DNA of 64,000 nucleotides from Corythucha ciliata (lineage: Eukaryota; Arthropoda; Insecta; Hemiptera; Tingidae): NCBI GenBank assembly GCA_038030265.1, contig CM075942.1:37910751-37974750 (forward strand), read 5' to 3'. The position numbers and the translations under genes were made by a program. The notes below the pieces were generated by a model. The model was not told the DNA's origin and did no database searches. It was given only the letters and a program-made list of their open reading frames with translations. Positions 25,681 to 38,100 of this stretch are shown one piece after another (positions within the stretch are counted from its first letter, which is position 1; every line of letters starts with the position of its first letter).

Positions 25681-25819
25681 TTGATGGAAAGGATAAATAG
25701 GTTTGAGGAGCCGTACTGGTACTAGGCTGATCGGCTCTCCCGAGTCCGGGCCCCAAGCGGGTATGGTTTGGCACCTTCGGAATCGGGAGATCGTCCGAGC
25801 CCTCAAAAAAAAAAAAAAA
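25681..25819 (+). mobile_element. GC-rich insert ending in poly(A), candidate retroposon
   Basis: A GC-rich segment (CGGCTCTCCCGAGTCCGGGC) in AT-rich surroundings runs to GAGCCCTC and then an uninterrupted A17 tract at about 25804-25820. GC contrast plus a terminal A tract is the signature of a retroposed RNA. The source was not recognised, and neither clear Pol III boxes nor target duplications were seen. Confidence 0.4.
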
Positions 25820-25849
25820 AATCTTTCAGAAACCACGAATTGGCGTTTT

Positions 25850-27570
25850 CTCCTTTTTAGCCCCGAATCTGCGATTTTCCCAATTTTAGCCACGACTTAT
25901 TAGCGACTATTATCAATTTTGGCATCGATTAATTCCCGATTCTTTTCAATTTTGGCCGCGAATTAGCTTTGTTCTAATTTTATCCGCTAGTCAGCGCTTT
26001 TTCAAGATTGTATTTATGAATTAGCGAGTTTTTTGGATTTTGGCGGTGATTTAGCTCGCGATTTTCCTCAATTTAGGCGGCGATTTAATTCGCGATTCCT
26101 AAATTTTGGCTGCGAATTAGTGTTTGTCATAAAGCGATTTTTTCAAACATTTAGCCGCGAATTTTCGGTATGCATCTATTCCAGCTGCGAGTTAGCGTTT
26201 TATATCGAACCTATGAATGAGCGATTTACCTCTTTATTTTTATGAGCTTATTTTAAAACTTTAATGAAAGCTTTTCATCAATTTTAGCCGTGAATTAGCG
26301 CTATAAGATTTGAATTGAGCTATGAGAAAACGCCCCATTTGCGATTGAAATTGAGAAAAAGCTCTAATTCACAGCCGAAATAAGGAGAAAATGCTAATTA
26401 GCTGTTAAAATGAAATCAATGTGCTTATTTGCAGCGAGAAAATAACATAAATCGCTCATTCACAGCTAAAATCGAGAAGGACCGCTAACTATAGCAAGGC
26501 ACTATAAAACACGAGTACTGCAACACGGAAATCGGCGCCATGCTTGGTCCCTCACATGATTATAATTATCACCTGATCTCATTGACAAGTAATATTTTTT
26601 GATTTATTTCGATCGCGTTCTGCGTTTGTTTGCTGTTACGATGACAATTTTTTCATTCATGATATTTTGTTTACCCTAACAACTGAGGGACTAAATGTGG
26701 CGCTGAAATCCGTGTTTCAGTACCTGTGTTTTAAAGGTTCTCTAATTATAGTAGCGGGAATAAGCCTATTTTCTCAATTTTAAATTAGCGGTATGAATTT
26801 CAATTGATGTGGGAGAAAAGGCCCATTGAGGTTAAAATTGAGAAAACGCTAAATTTTGTGGCTATTCGTCAATACTTTGGGCACTGTCGTGGTCAGCTTC
26901 CACATTCACTAAAAGAGAAAACCAGAAAGTAGCAATTTCGTGAATGTTCCGATCCAAAATTTGCAGTTTTGCGGAATTTTGTTTCGTGGCAGACTTGGCT
27001 ATTTGTGGTGGCTGACTTGTCCGAGTTCCTTATTTTCCGGGTGTGCCCTAATTTCAGCCGATAATTAGCAATTTTTTTCTCATTTCGGCCGGGAATTAGT
27101 ATTTTTCGAACATTTAGCCTCGGGTTAGCGATTCTCGGCTATTTCAGATTCGAATTTACCTACCTCCCGAATTAGCGTGTTTTTGTTGTTGTTGTTGTTT
27201 TTTTTTTTTTTTTTTTTTTTTTTGTTGTTGTTTTTTTTTTGTGTTTTTAATTTTATCCGCGATTTTTTTCACTTGTGGCTTCGTTTTATTTACGTTGAGC
27301 CGTAGGCCTCTATACGTATACCACGAATCAGCTTTTTTTTCTCAATGTTGGTCTGAAAGTTGCATCGAGAAACGAATATTAGCGTTTTTTCCAAACTTTT
27401 TGCCGTGAAATTGCTCCAAGTACAGCACATTAGTGCTCCTTTTCAATTTTATCCGGTTAAGGACCTAAAGAAACTGTGGATCAGCGTATTTTATCTATTT
27501 TAACCGCGAAGTTACCTCCGTAACGCGCGAATTTTTTCAATTTGAGCCTTCAGAATAGCGCTTTCGTGGG
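25850..27570. repeat. Degenerate ~30 bp tandem repeat block
   Basis: Dozens of imperfect units follow the theme TTTTCTCAATTTTAGCC then GCGAATTAGCG. Units run forward at 25850-26320, reverse at 26330-26490, both ways at 26745-26870, and forward again at 27050-27570. A foldback element interrupts them at 26497-26743. Long T and GTT tracts occur at 27181-27240. The same repeat appears at 34285-35000, 40015-40160 and 53180-53640. Confidence 0.75.
26497..26743. mobile_element. Foldback element, family B, intact copy
   Basis: The left arm ACGAGTACTGCAACACGG followed by GGCGCCATGCTTGGTCC is matched inverted by the right arm GGACTAAATGTGGCGCTG followed by CGTGTTTCAGTACCTGTG. About 247 bp, sitting inside the degenerate tandem repeats. 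A second copy in the opposite orientation, split by a hAT insertion, lies at 56896-57730. Confidence 0.75.
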
Positions 27571-29048
27571 CTGAATCGAATGTTCGTCTACACTCTTGGC
27601 TGGTCTCCTGCAGCGTTCTATTCTCCAGCCGGTGGACTTAAAATCGTCGAAAGGAGGCAAATCGCTGCCCTACTGTATACCAAAATTCCTTATCACGTAC
27701 CTAATATACACTCATATGAACATAGAACCTAAAAATCCTCATGGAGATTTTCGGGGGCCCCCGGGGTGGTCTGCCCTCGTCGCCACTACCTCGGTACGCT
27801 TCTGGTGGTGGTGGGGGGAGGATTACGTACGTGTTGTAGGTGACCTCATAGTCCGGATGCAGAATCTCTCAATTTCAAACTCATAATTATTATCGGTTAC
27901 AATTTACATGGCATGTTTATTGTTGAGGCTAAAGCGATGACTTCTATTGCCTACTCTAAATCGTGTTCCGTCAGGGGGATTTCACTCGGCATTCCTAAAA
28001 ACTTATCTTGCTTTTGTACTTCTATGTACCAGTTTTTAAATTTTTTTCACCGTAGTTACCGGCCTTCTATATGCACTAAAAAGATTGCCCAAAACTACAT
28101 GCTTTCGAATTAGAATTTTTCAATTTTTCCTATTTTCCCAGCGGGGGCTTTCAGATCGCTTTGGGCGAGCCGTCATTTTCGAAATGAGCACAGACCAAGA
28201 ACCCTCAGAAAATATTCATACCCTCTCTAAAGAAGTATCCATTCCTTGAGAAAAAAGTCGTTCCCTCCGCCCCCATTTAAAAAAATATATGTATAATTGT
28301 TTTGCAAGTGGAATTTGGGTTTCTGGAAATTCCGTGTGGCACGATAGGATAGGTATATGCATAAGTCCTCTGTGTGAAAGAGAAAAGAACAAGAATGGAT
28401 CCATGGTCCCTGAGCAACGTCGTTTAGTTTCTTTCAGATTTTAGCACATTACGACAGATACCTTGTTAAGGTATAGATTGTTGTTTTTGTAAGTTTCGTG
28501 ACAAATAACGATAAAAAAAGAAATGAGGGGTGAAGGTGCGTGCCTCTACTCGTTTCGATTTCAACTAAGCTTTTTCTAAGTTTTCTAATAATGGTTCAAA
28601 TTTCCCTCGTATGTATTTAGTTAACACCTACTTTGCTGAATTTATTGCGGGAGGTAATGCAAATCTTCCTCCCCTTATCCTTCATTTTCATACTAACGTA
28701 TAGTTGCGTTATTTCAACATTTTGCCGTTAAAGTTTCCAGAGCAAACTTCTTCATGGTAAAAGTTATCTTTGAGTGAATATGCGGGTGGCAGAATGGAAT
28801 GAAATCAAATCTGCATCTTTTCACCTGAGTACCTTTCCCAGCTACTCTCGTGAGACTAACGTTCTCTTTGTAAATACGAGTTTTTTTCTTTCTGGGCAGT
28901 GGGCCAATAAGCCCAAGCCAGAATGTAAGATACAGAAATTGCGGTGTTATAATAGTTTTTTCTTTCTTTGTTATTTCTTTGTTTTATTTCCCTGGAGTGA
29001 AAGAGGAAAGCAAAATAAATTATATGGGTAGGATTTTACCCCCATCTC
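27571..29048. other. Region upstream of the LRR gene
   Basis: No exon is supported. A GC-rich stretch at about 27750-27800 (GGGGGCCCCCGGGGTGG) resembles one at 42368-42435 and is probably a dispersed repeat. The promoter and 5' untranslated region of the LRR gene may lie here, but no diagnostic element was recognised. Confidence 0.35.
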
Positions 29049-29133
29049 ATGACTATCTTCTTATATTTTCTCGCTGTTCTCATCTTGCTCTTCTCTGAGA
29101 CCCGTCATTCCATTACTCAAAATGACTCGTCAG
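29049..29133 (+). CDS. LRR gene exon 1 (signal peptide, predicted)
   Basis: The ATG at 29049 opens MTIFLYFLAVLILLFSETRH, a textbook signal peptide. The chosen donor is TCAG|GTTTCC after 29133, which leaves phase 1 and joins exon 2 (phase 1 acceptor) to give Gly29. The donor is weaker than the other junctions and the ATG context is poor, so a different upstream first exon is possible. The fit of phase plus signal peptide is the reason for choosing it. Confidence 0.5.
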
Positions 29134-32100
29134 GTTTCCCACGTCACAACGGTTCTGCTTTTTTTTTTTTTTTTTTTCAATCAGTGTGTCATGACTTCAT
29201 GAGGAACACGCGCAGCAGAGATGGCTTTATTTTTTTTGCGGATGTCAGAGATGGGCTTGTTTTGAAAAATCGAATGGTTTGTGAGATCAAGATAGTGATT
29301 TTTTAAAAAACTATAACCCTCTTACTTTATTCTAGCGCAACTGCTTGAAGCAATTACTGAAATAATCCAGATATTTTCCGAAGCCAAGGCAAACTGATGT
29401 CCGAAACAGGACTTACTTTTCGTCTTGTTTGCGTGGCATATATATTATTGTCACGAATAATTATTTCTACTGCGCAGTAGGTACCTATAGCATAAGTATA
29501 TTTGTAGGATTTTTGTTTGATTAATGTGCAAATGCACGCATAAAGCTGTAGCTGTAGGAGCCTACATTGTCTGTCTTCCCTGCTCGTTGAGGTGCGTCCA
29601 AATTGAACCGGTTTCGGCTGCTCGCCATCTTCAGCGTATGGAAGCACAACTGAAACTAAAATTTGTACTTCTATACGCTGAAGATGGCGAGCAGCCGAAA
29701 CCGGTTCGTTTTTGACGCACCTCAACGAAGGAAGACAGACAATGTAGGCTCCTACGGCTACAGCTTTATGCATGCATTACCTACTATAACCCTCGTAGTT
29801 TTAGCGATCTTCTAACAATATCAATGTACAAATAGTAGAGATGATGGATGACTACTTTCTTAAGCGGAATTATTTATTTGGACATTGTGATTGTGAATAA
29901 AATCAATCCTCTCTTATTCAACTGGGGAAGTTATGATTATCAAACTTTTTGAACGCCTTCCCGGTGTTTACCTTTGCCAATTAGTCAAGCAAATAATAAA
30001 TATTGTTAGCTTAATATCCTTTTTCCCAGAGTCGTTTTTCTTTCTCTCAAGTATAAACACTTGACAACTTGGGTAGATAAGGATTTTAAGATCCCCATAC
30101 CTACTACTGAACGTAATATATTCGAGTCAAATGAGTGGAATGAGAAGGAAGAAGAATAAACCTGACTTAAAAGGGGGTAAAATTGGCTCAAAACTTTTTT
30201 TTTTGTTGGGAAAGTGATGAAACGAGATAACTTGGTCCTCGGGCCCCAGACAAGCGGCTAATCAAGTATACGCCCTTCCCCATCGCAGGGGCATTTTCGC
30301 CTCTATTTTGAGCCCTGCGAAGGAGTTTTCTTATTTCTACCTAACTTTGCAAACAAGGGGGTCGGGGGATGATTGCTTTCTTGTTAGTAATAACTCAAAT
30401 TTTGGCTCTTTTTTTATGCATTGCGTGCTAAAGATAAGAAAAATGGTTATGATAATAGTGAGTTATGTTTTTTGCTCTCATTTTGGATAATTCCCTGTTA
30501 TTGCCTCATCTACTGTTTTTATTTTTATTTTTTTGAAAAAGCCCAAGTTTATATTTCATGAATGCATCTTTTGTTGCAGGATTCGGAGTGCTTTTATCTG
30601 TCGGAGAAGGCGAGAGCCGAAGAACACTCCCAGAGGGCTCGTGCAGATATTCGAGGGTGTTTAAAATGCTTGGCGCTGACTGTTCCAACATTAATTTAGT
30701 TAATATTCCGAACATTACGCGTGACGTCGAAGTAAGTATTTCCTATTTCCTCGCCCTGGCCCCGTTTGAAAACGAAAATTTAGTATCCTGAGTATAGGTG
30801 TGACGTGTTCTGTTTATTTTCTTCTTTCTGTTCCCCTTCTTCGTAGGTTCTCGACGCTTCAGTCAATCGAATAAGGATTCTCAAGAACAACAGCTTCGTT
30901 ACTTATCACTCGCTTAAGTTTCTCTACTTGGGCGACAACCCGATCACAATTATCGAACCTTTGGCCTTCGAGCCTCTCGTATACCTCGAAGTGTTGGATT
31001 TAAGTCTCAACTCAATTCGAGAAATTCCTCCTCTTCTTCCATCCACTCTTCGCCGCCTCTACTTATCGGAAAACATTATCCTTTCGGCTCCTTTGGAAAA
31101 AGCAGTTTCTTTGCAGGTACATTTTTTTATATTGTCTTCCTGTCTTCCTCCCCTCTTGCTAACTCGCCAAACTAATACGTATAGTTACTATTTTTAAACT
31201 CTTAGATCCTGCGTGCAATGTTTGGTTTTTATTTTTATCCCGGGAGCTTAATCACTTGCCACCGCTGACCTGCAATGCTCACATTTTTCTGACCTTTTGC
31301 GATTGGTCGAACCGTTATGAAATACATATAGTTCCTTACTTCTAACGGCACGGTTTCAACAATTTTTATCACCTATCGATAAACTATAAATAGATAGTTC
31401 CGCCAAAATGGAAAAGACATCACAAATTTCAGATTTTCGGCTGTCAATTAAATTAAGCTCCTATTTTTTGGTAAGATTTGAATAAAACTGTTTTCCCTGC
31501 AAAAAAAAAAGTACTTCATTGGCGTGTTTAATTGCTAGCTATTAGTGTCCAGTCGACTGTAAAGCGCCCCGCACAATGCCTTCTAATCTCGTAACGACAT
31601 GTCATACCTCAAGTAATCTTTACATCACCCCGTGATCGATGTGCTCCGTTATATTTACTCATTGCAAGGCCAGATACAATAGTCTGTGATTTAAATGCTT
31701 AGTCTTGAAAGTGAAACACCCTCCCCACATGTTATCAACGTTCCACCGAAGCCTAACTGGTTGGTAGATAACTGTTAATTTCCATTTTCCTACACCCTTT
31801 ATGCCCTATTAGCCCGTAGCTGAAATTGATTTGACCGAAACTATAACAGTCCAAAGTTGGAAACTTGCCGCACGCATTTGTCTTGCACAGTTGTTGCATA
31901 CATGCATCTCATTTTATGCGGTGTCCGTGCTACTTGACCCCATGCGAACACGCAGGCCTAAATAAGTGAAAAATCGTCGAAATCAGTCGTGAAGTTTTGG
32001 AGATTACCTTGTAACTTGTTGGTGCCGACGACGGTGGCAGCGACACTCAAACCGTCATTTTTCTCAAGCATGTAAATCCAAATTTTCAGGCCCCTAAACG

Positions 32101-35100
32101 CAACTTGAGTTTTTTTTTTCTCACCTACTATTTTAGCACGAAATAAGTATTGCCTCATGTTTTAAAGTCGTAGGTATAAATTATAAATCTTTAAAAATTT
32201 GTAAATTAAAATTTGGTACCGACATCCTTAATAGTTTTTTCAAAGAAGCTAATCTTGAAAACTACCTCATCACATCCATTCATTTATTTTTAATTCAAGT
32301 AGGTACTTTTACACTTGTGAATTCGATTTTTTTTCTTCAGTTCGTTTCCTTTGCCGACTGTCGTTTAAAAACGATACCGAACATGGGCGTGCTGCCCAAT
32401 CTATTGGAGTTGAATTTGACGGGCAACCCGTTGGAGTCGCTAACCGTCGATCAATTGGCGGCATTTTGTCAGCTGGAGACTCTTCGACTTCCCCGAGAAC
32501 TGTTTCAATCGCAATTTCCATCAACGTGCGATTGCGTCAAAGTAGCTGCATGGACAGTTCGTCAAGCCATGTATTTGGATCCTCCCATGATTAATTGCAC
32601 TGTTATTGGTGAGTAAACCGAATTTCATATTCGAATCATTTTGTTGGCGTGACCTGCACCGTAAGTTGCTCATTAGCATTACAATTCAATGCATGCACTT
32701 TCAAGTTTTTGAACTTTACCTTTTTACACCACGCAGTTTTGGAAAAACTAAGGTATTCTAGTATCCTAATAATCTTGAAGATGATTTTGATAGTCCCTCC
32801 AGATCTCAATGAAATATTTTTATAGGTGTTGGCGTTTTTTCTCTCTCGGGCTCGTGGAAGTTCAGATGGAGAAATAAGGAAAGGGAGGGCAGTTAACTCA
32901 CGTATTAAACGTTTGCGACCAACTGTCGGGGAAATAGCCCAATAACTTTTGCTCTTACTGGCCAGTTGGTTAACACCCGCGCTATTTTATTTATCAAGAA
33001 CTCCTATTTGCGAGGCTCAAATATTGATCGCCATCCCATGAACAGTATTTTGTTCATTAATATAGTTAGAGACACGTGAAAAGTTGGTTTAGTACGGTAT
33101 AGCCCTCTTATAATACCGTACTAAACCAACTTTTCACGTGTCTTCAACAAAATTAGTAGCAACAAATAGTTAGGGTGGTTGCCCTAACAAGCTGATCTTC
33201 AGAAAAATTTGCCGTGACTGATGATTGTTCCATTGCGTCTGGCTGAAGGCGTGAATTACAGTTATAATCTTCCTTGTCAAATTTCGTACTAATTATGTCT
33301 CATACCTAAAGAACTACGTTCGACTTGCCGGTTGAATGATATTCTTGCAGTGGTTCCAAACAGAATTGTGCTATCTCTGAAAGAGTTTTATCCTGGAATA
33401 ATATGAATGAGAGTTAATGAGGCAGCATTTCGCTCTCAGCTCTGGAAGTTGTGGCAAGGTTGAGTAGAGTTCAATTCAGTCCTAGTTTTTGTATTTTCTC
33501 TTTCGATTTAGTCGTAATTTTTTTACTGGAGGAAAGGCTTAATCAGGCAGTTTTCTTCAGCTTTAGAAATTTTGACTCTTAGAAGCTATTTAAAGTCAAG
33601 TTGCTGAGCGAAATGGTGTTTAGATAATCGCGTTAATGAAGTACGACGTCAATTGTTTAACGCCCTTTTCCATGAGTTTCGTCCCCGCTTCTTGACGTTT
33701 AAGTGTTTACAAGTGATCAAGTTTTTAACGGGCTTATACTATACACCTTCCGACTTGGAACCTGTGGATGACCCCACGTGTAACTTTCAGATTTATGTTA
33801 TATGCCAAGGCATATAGCATATGCCTAGGCAAATAGTCGTTTGCCTGATTGTAATATTTGCCTACGACATATACATGGGGCTTGAGATGATTCACAAGAC
33901 GAATGTGTATTAAGTGGCGCTCAGATTTTGGTCTCCAGTTTTTTGTGGTGATATAGGAGCTGTGGAGGATCTGAGGGGGGGGGGCAGCTCCCTTGAAGTC
34001 CAGGTCACGTGTGCAAAAACATTATCAAAACCCCCTCCCAAACCCAATTGAGGGGTGTTCATACCTTCTCAACAGTTTTAAGGGTCATTTTCTCCAAGGT
34101 CCACAGGCCCCGTCACACAGAAAGCGAAGTATTCCCCGTTACTACGTTTTTTTTTCCGTGAGCGGACCATTCTGTTCGTGTTCTGCGAGGCGGGTCCTTT
34201 ATATAGCCTTTAAATAAACAATTAATAATGTAATTTTTAATTTGCGTTAAATTATGGTACCTACCTATTTTTTATAAATTTTAGCGACGAGCTTGTCTCT
34301 AGGAACGGTGAATTGGCGTTTCCTCTATTTTAGCCAGGAATTAGTGATCTATCTCAGTTTCAGCCACGCATAACAAGAGTTTTTTCTCAATTTTGTCGCG
34401 CATCGTCCTCAATTTTAGCCACGAATAATTTCTTAACAAAGTTTTAGCCGAAAATTACAGCTTTTACTCTCTTTGGTCGATTTTTTCACCTTTAACCGAG
34501 AATTGGCGTTTTTCACCATTTGCTGAAAATAAGTGCTTCTTGTCAAATTTTAGCCGCGAATTGCGCTTTTTCACCAATTTAACTGCTACTGAGCGCTTTA
34601 TTATAATTTTAGCCGGCAATTAACGGGCTTTCAGTTTCAGCAGTTTCGGATAGATCCTTGAATTAGCGTGCTTGTTTTCAATTTAAGCCACGAATTGTAT
34701 CCTTTTTTAGCCGCAAAGTACCGCTTTTACTCAATTTTAGCCCTGGTGAATCAACGGTTTCTCCCAAATTTATCCGCGAATTGGCGTTTTTCTCAATTTG
34801 TACCGGCGAATTAGTGGTTTTGTTTGCTCTTGGCTACGAATTAGCGCTTTTTTATTATTTTTTAGCTTTTTCAAAACTTGTTGCCTTGTACTTTTCCCAA
34901 GATTAACACATTTGCGCGCCTTCTCAATTTTAGCCTCCTTCTAAGGGGCTACCCTTAGCCTAAACTTGGCCTTAGCGCATTTTCGACATTTTAGCAGTGA
35001 AGTTGCCTTCAGATACTTTTTCATGCGACTGAGCGGCTGCTAGGCTAGTGTGTGGTAGACGACAGTCGCCGTGACTTTCGCCAGTGAAGTCGTTGGTTTA

Positions 35101-38100
35101 TATTGAACTCTGAGGCGACCACACACTAGCAGCCGCTCAGTCGCGCGACAGCCGTGGGTTCCAGCGACTCTCTCAACAGTCGCGAGAAAGAGCGGGCGTT
35201 TGGGAGTACGTGTTGAGTGATAAAAGAGTCGCCCCGGCAGTCGCGGGGCAAGTTGCGTGACTTTCCAAGTCTACATCAGTCGCGGTGACAGTCGTCTAGT
35301 GTGTCATTACCCTAAAAGGTTATCGGAATTGTCAATCGCTCATAAGCGCATTAATTTTTCTTGCATTTAAAAAGGAAACGGAGTTTTTTGCTTGCGTTTT
35401 AAATTGCTTCGCCTATTGAAAGAATAAAACGAAATTTAATCCACTGCACGCAAGCCTTGGTCGTGTGAACAAGGTCATAGCTGTGCGATGATCATAGAAG
35501 GGAAAAACAAGAACTTGTTCAGGACCTGTGACACAAATATTTTCTCGCAGTTAAGTACACAAGGACACAATCGTTCACTAATGAACGAGCCACATATAAA
35601 CCAATCAGTTCTTTGAGTACGTACTCACTTTCATCTAACTACGTTCGGGTTTCTCCTTTGAAACTTAATTATTTTAAAACTATAGGGATAGGCCTGAGAA
35701 TGTTATTACTTGCATAATGTTACGTGTTTTCCGAAGTAGTCTTGAAGATACTCTTTCAAGTTGGGAAAAAGATTTATTGATCCCCCAGTGGCCTACCAAA
35801 GCACATCGGGTAAACCGTCGAATTTTCTTCAAACAGAATTCAAAGCCAAACGATAAATCAAATAATGGCCGGTAGATCTCTCAACCCACTAGTATTTTGA
35901 GGCACAACGTCCTGAGAGACGAATAAATTCAATGCTTACAACGTTGGTGGGTTTTTGTTAAGGACTTCTCACGAGTGAGAGGAGTGAGAGAGGAAAGATT
36001 CACAGCAGTTGCCAGGAGTTCAACAGGTAAACGCGCGAATAAAGTTTTCGGTTCGTTTGGCGTTGGGTGCGCTCGCTCCCAAGACTCTTAAACCACAATT
36101 TATGTTGGTGCCGTGAATTAGCGAAAATGAAAAGTTTATACTTTGTTATGGGTTGCACCTATCTAGGTCCGCAAGTTAGAAATGCCTGCTATATTTTTAG
36201 ATCTTTTAGGTCGTTTGCCGACGCCGTAATTTAATGGCGGTAAACTTACAAGGGTGAGAAAAACACTGCGATACCACTCTTTTCATTGGCAAATTGCTGC
36301 TTTTATTTTTCTTTTATCTTGTGTTCCACATTTATTTTTTTTTTTTTTCGCTCTCTTTTGACTTTCGTCAAAATGGCTGAAGGTGCCGATGCCGTTGAGA
36401 TATGTGTGCAAAGTTTCTTATTAGCTCGTATATTTTAATAAAAGATTTAAATTGAGTGGAGATTGCTGAGTTTTTCTCTCTAGATGGTTTCATGCGATCA
36501 AGAAATCAGTCGCTTCATTTTCCTGAATGTCTAGTTGAAAATAGGCCTCTCTACGCTCACTAAATTCAAATCGATAAGTTGCAGCAGGAGAGCTCATTAG
36601 CCTCCACATAAAACTGAAGCGAAGCAATCTGGTTCCAAAACTTATTTGACGCGCGCCGAGTTTTTCTTCTCTTCGCTTTTTATTGTTCTACTGAAATTGA
36701 CATCACCAAGTCGGGAGCGGAGACCATTCACTTTGATAGGAAGATGTGGGCAACCTTTGATCGTGGACCATGGTGACCTTATTTTATTGTAAATATTATT
36801 TTCATTCTCTCATTCGTATCGTTGACAAGTGTATACGCATTACCGTAGCTTTTGATTGCTTTTCACATCATTCTTTTGATGATTTAACGTGCTCTTTACT
36901 AGCGTTGTTCATCTGTGTAGTGCTTGTCATTGAATTTCAATAGACGATTTCCACTCATGCGCTCTCCAGTCCTACTTCAACAGTTTTGCAACCCGCTTAG
37001 GCCAGGTTATGGGTTACTCTTGTCTTGTGCTGTGTAAATTGAACTTATTTTTCTCTCATTCCCGTCAAACTAAAACCACATTTGCAGTTATTCAATGCTG
37101 ATTTTATTCTTCAGCCTCCGTCTCACGAAACGTACCGATGAAAACTCGTCGTTCAGGCGGCACCTTAACATGAAGTCCCATCATAGTTGCGCATTTATCA
37201 CATTCCTTCACATGCATGTACTTTTTCTTCCCTTTTTCTTCAATTTGAGACGTTTTCAGTCAAGTGCCGGTAAGGTTGAGGGAAAGGGATAAATTTAGTA
37301 GCTGGGTCAAAACCAGGTCGACCCGGAATGGAAGAACTCGTTTAGTCACCGAAGCAGCAATAGTATCGCATTTTTCTTACTTTAGATGAGAAGCACGCAA
37401 AGGAAGTGTAATTGCAGACTCAAAATAAACGAAAAACTCACAAAATCATGTAGTATTTGAAACCGAAATACACTCGTATAGTAATGCTAGCAATGTGAAA
37501 AAAAATACTGTTAAAGAGGCTCTAGGCAACTAGAAATAAACCCATAACCTGCAGTTCTAAACCTTAGCTTTTTCCACGGAAATCGTCTATTCTATTCGTA
37601 GGATCTCTCGTCCAAGTAACGACGCCCTTCTATACTTTTCACTCTATCTTCGTTCCAATATAGTTCTCTCCGTCTGACTTACTGAATTTCACTTCACAAG
37701 CCGGAAATTCTCTTCAATCACAGGTCCCATAGCATCATGAATTTCAAGTATGCGGAATTTTAAATCCTCTGAAACGTAAACTTCAAGCGAACTGTAAGTG
37801 CAGGAGTAACTACAGTTTTAAGGCTAATATAGTTCCGTCCTGTACCATCTCGGCTCAGGCTTGGTGAAACATTCCCCCTTCCCCAAGGAGTGTTTGCACA
37901 GGTGGCAAGCGTTACTTTCTTAATGATTTTCCTGAAAACGGTTGCTCTAATGGCCAGATTGCAATGAGGAGGCGAGTAGGTACTGCAGAAAGAGACCTTA
38001 TGTATTTAATGCACGCATCCATTTTTCCCAACGCGGTAGAGAAAGATTAGGCAATCCCCTTACTTTAGCAATGTTTTACTTTTACGCTCGCTTTTTCATA

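Noticed and set aside
29354..29773. 139-codon minus-strand frame with a mirrored plus-strand frame of the same peptide
   Set aside because: Both are produced by the near-perfect palindrome at 29531-29778 and lie inside intron 1 of the LRR gene.
36373..36440. ATG in strong context opening MAEGADAVEICVQ after a pyrimidine-rich leader
   Set aside because: The frame stops after about 20 codons and no convincing donor precedes the stop. It could be a first exon, but the evidence is too thin.
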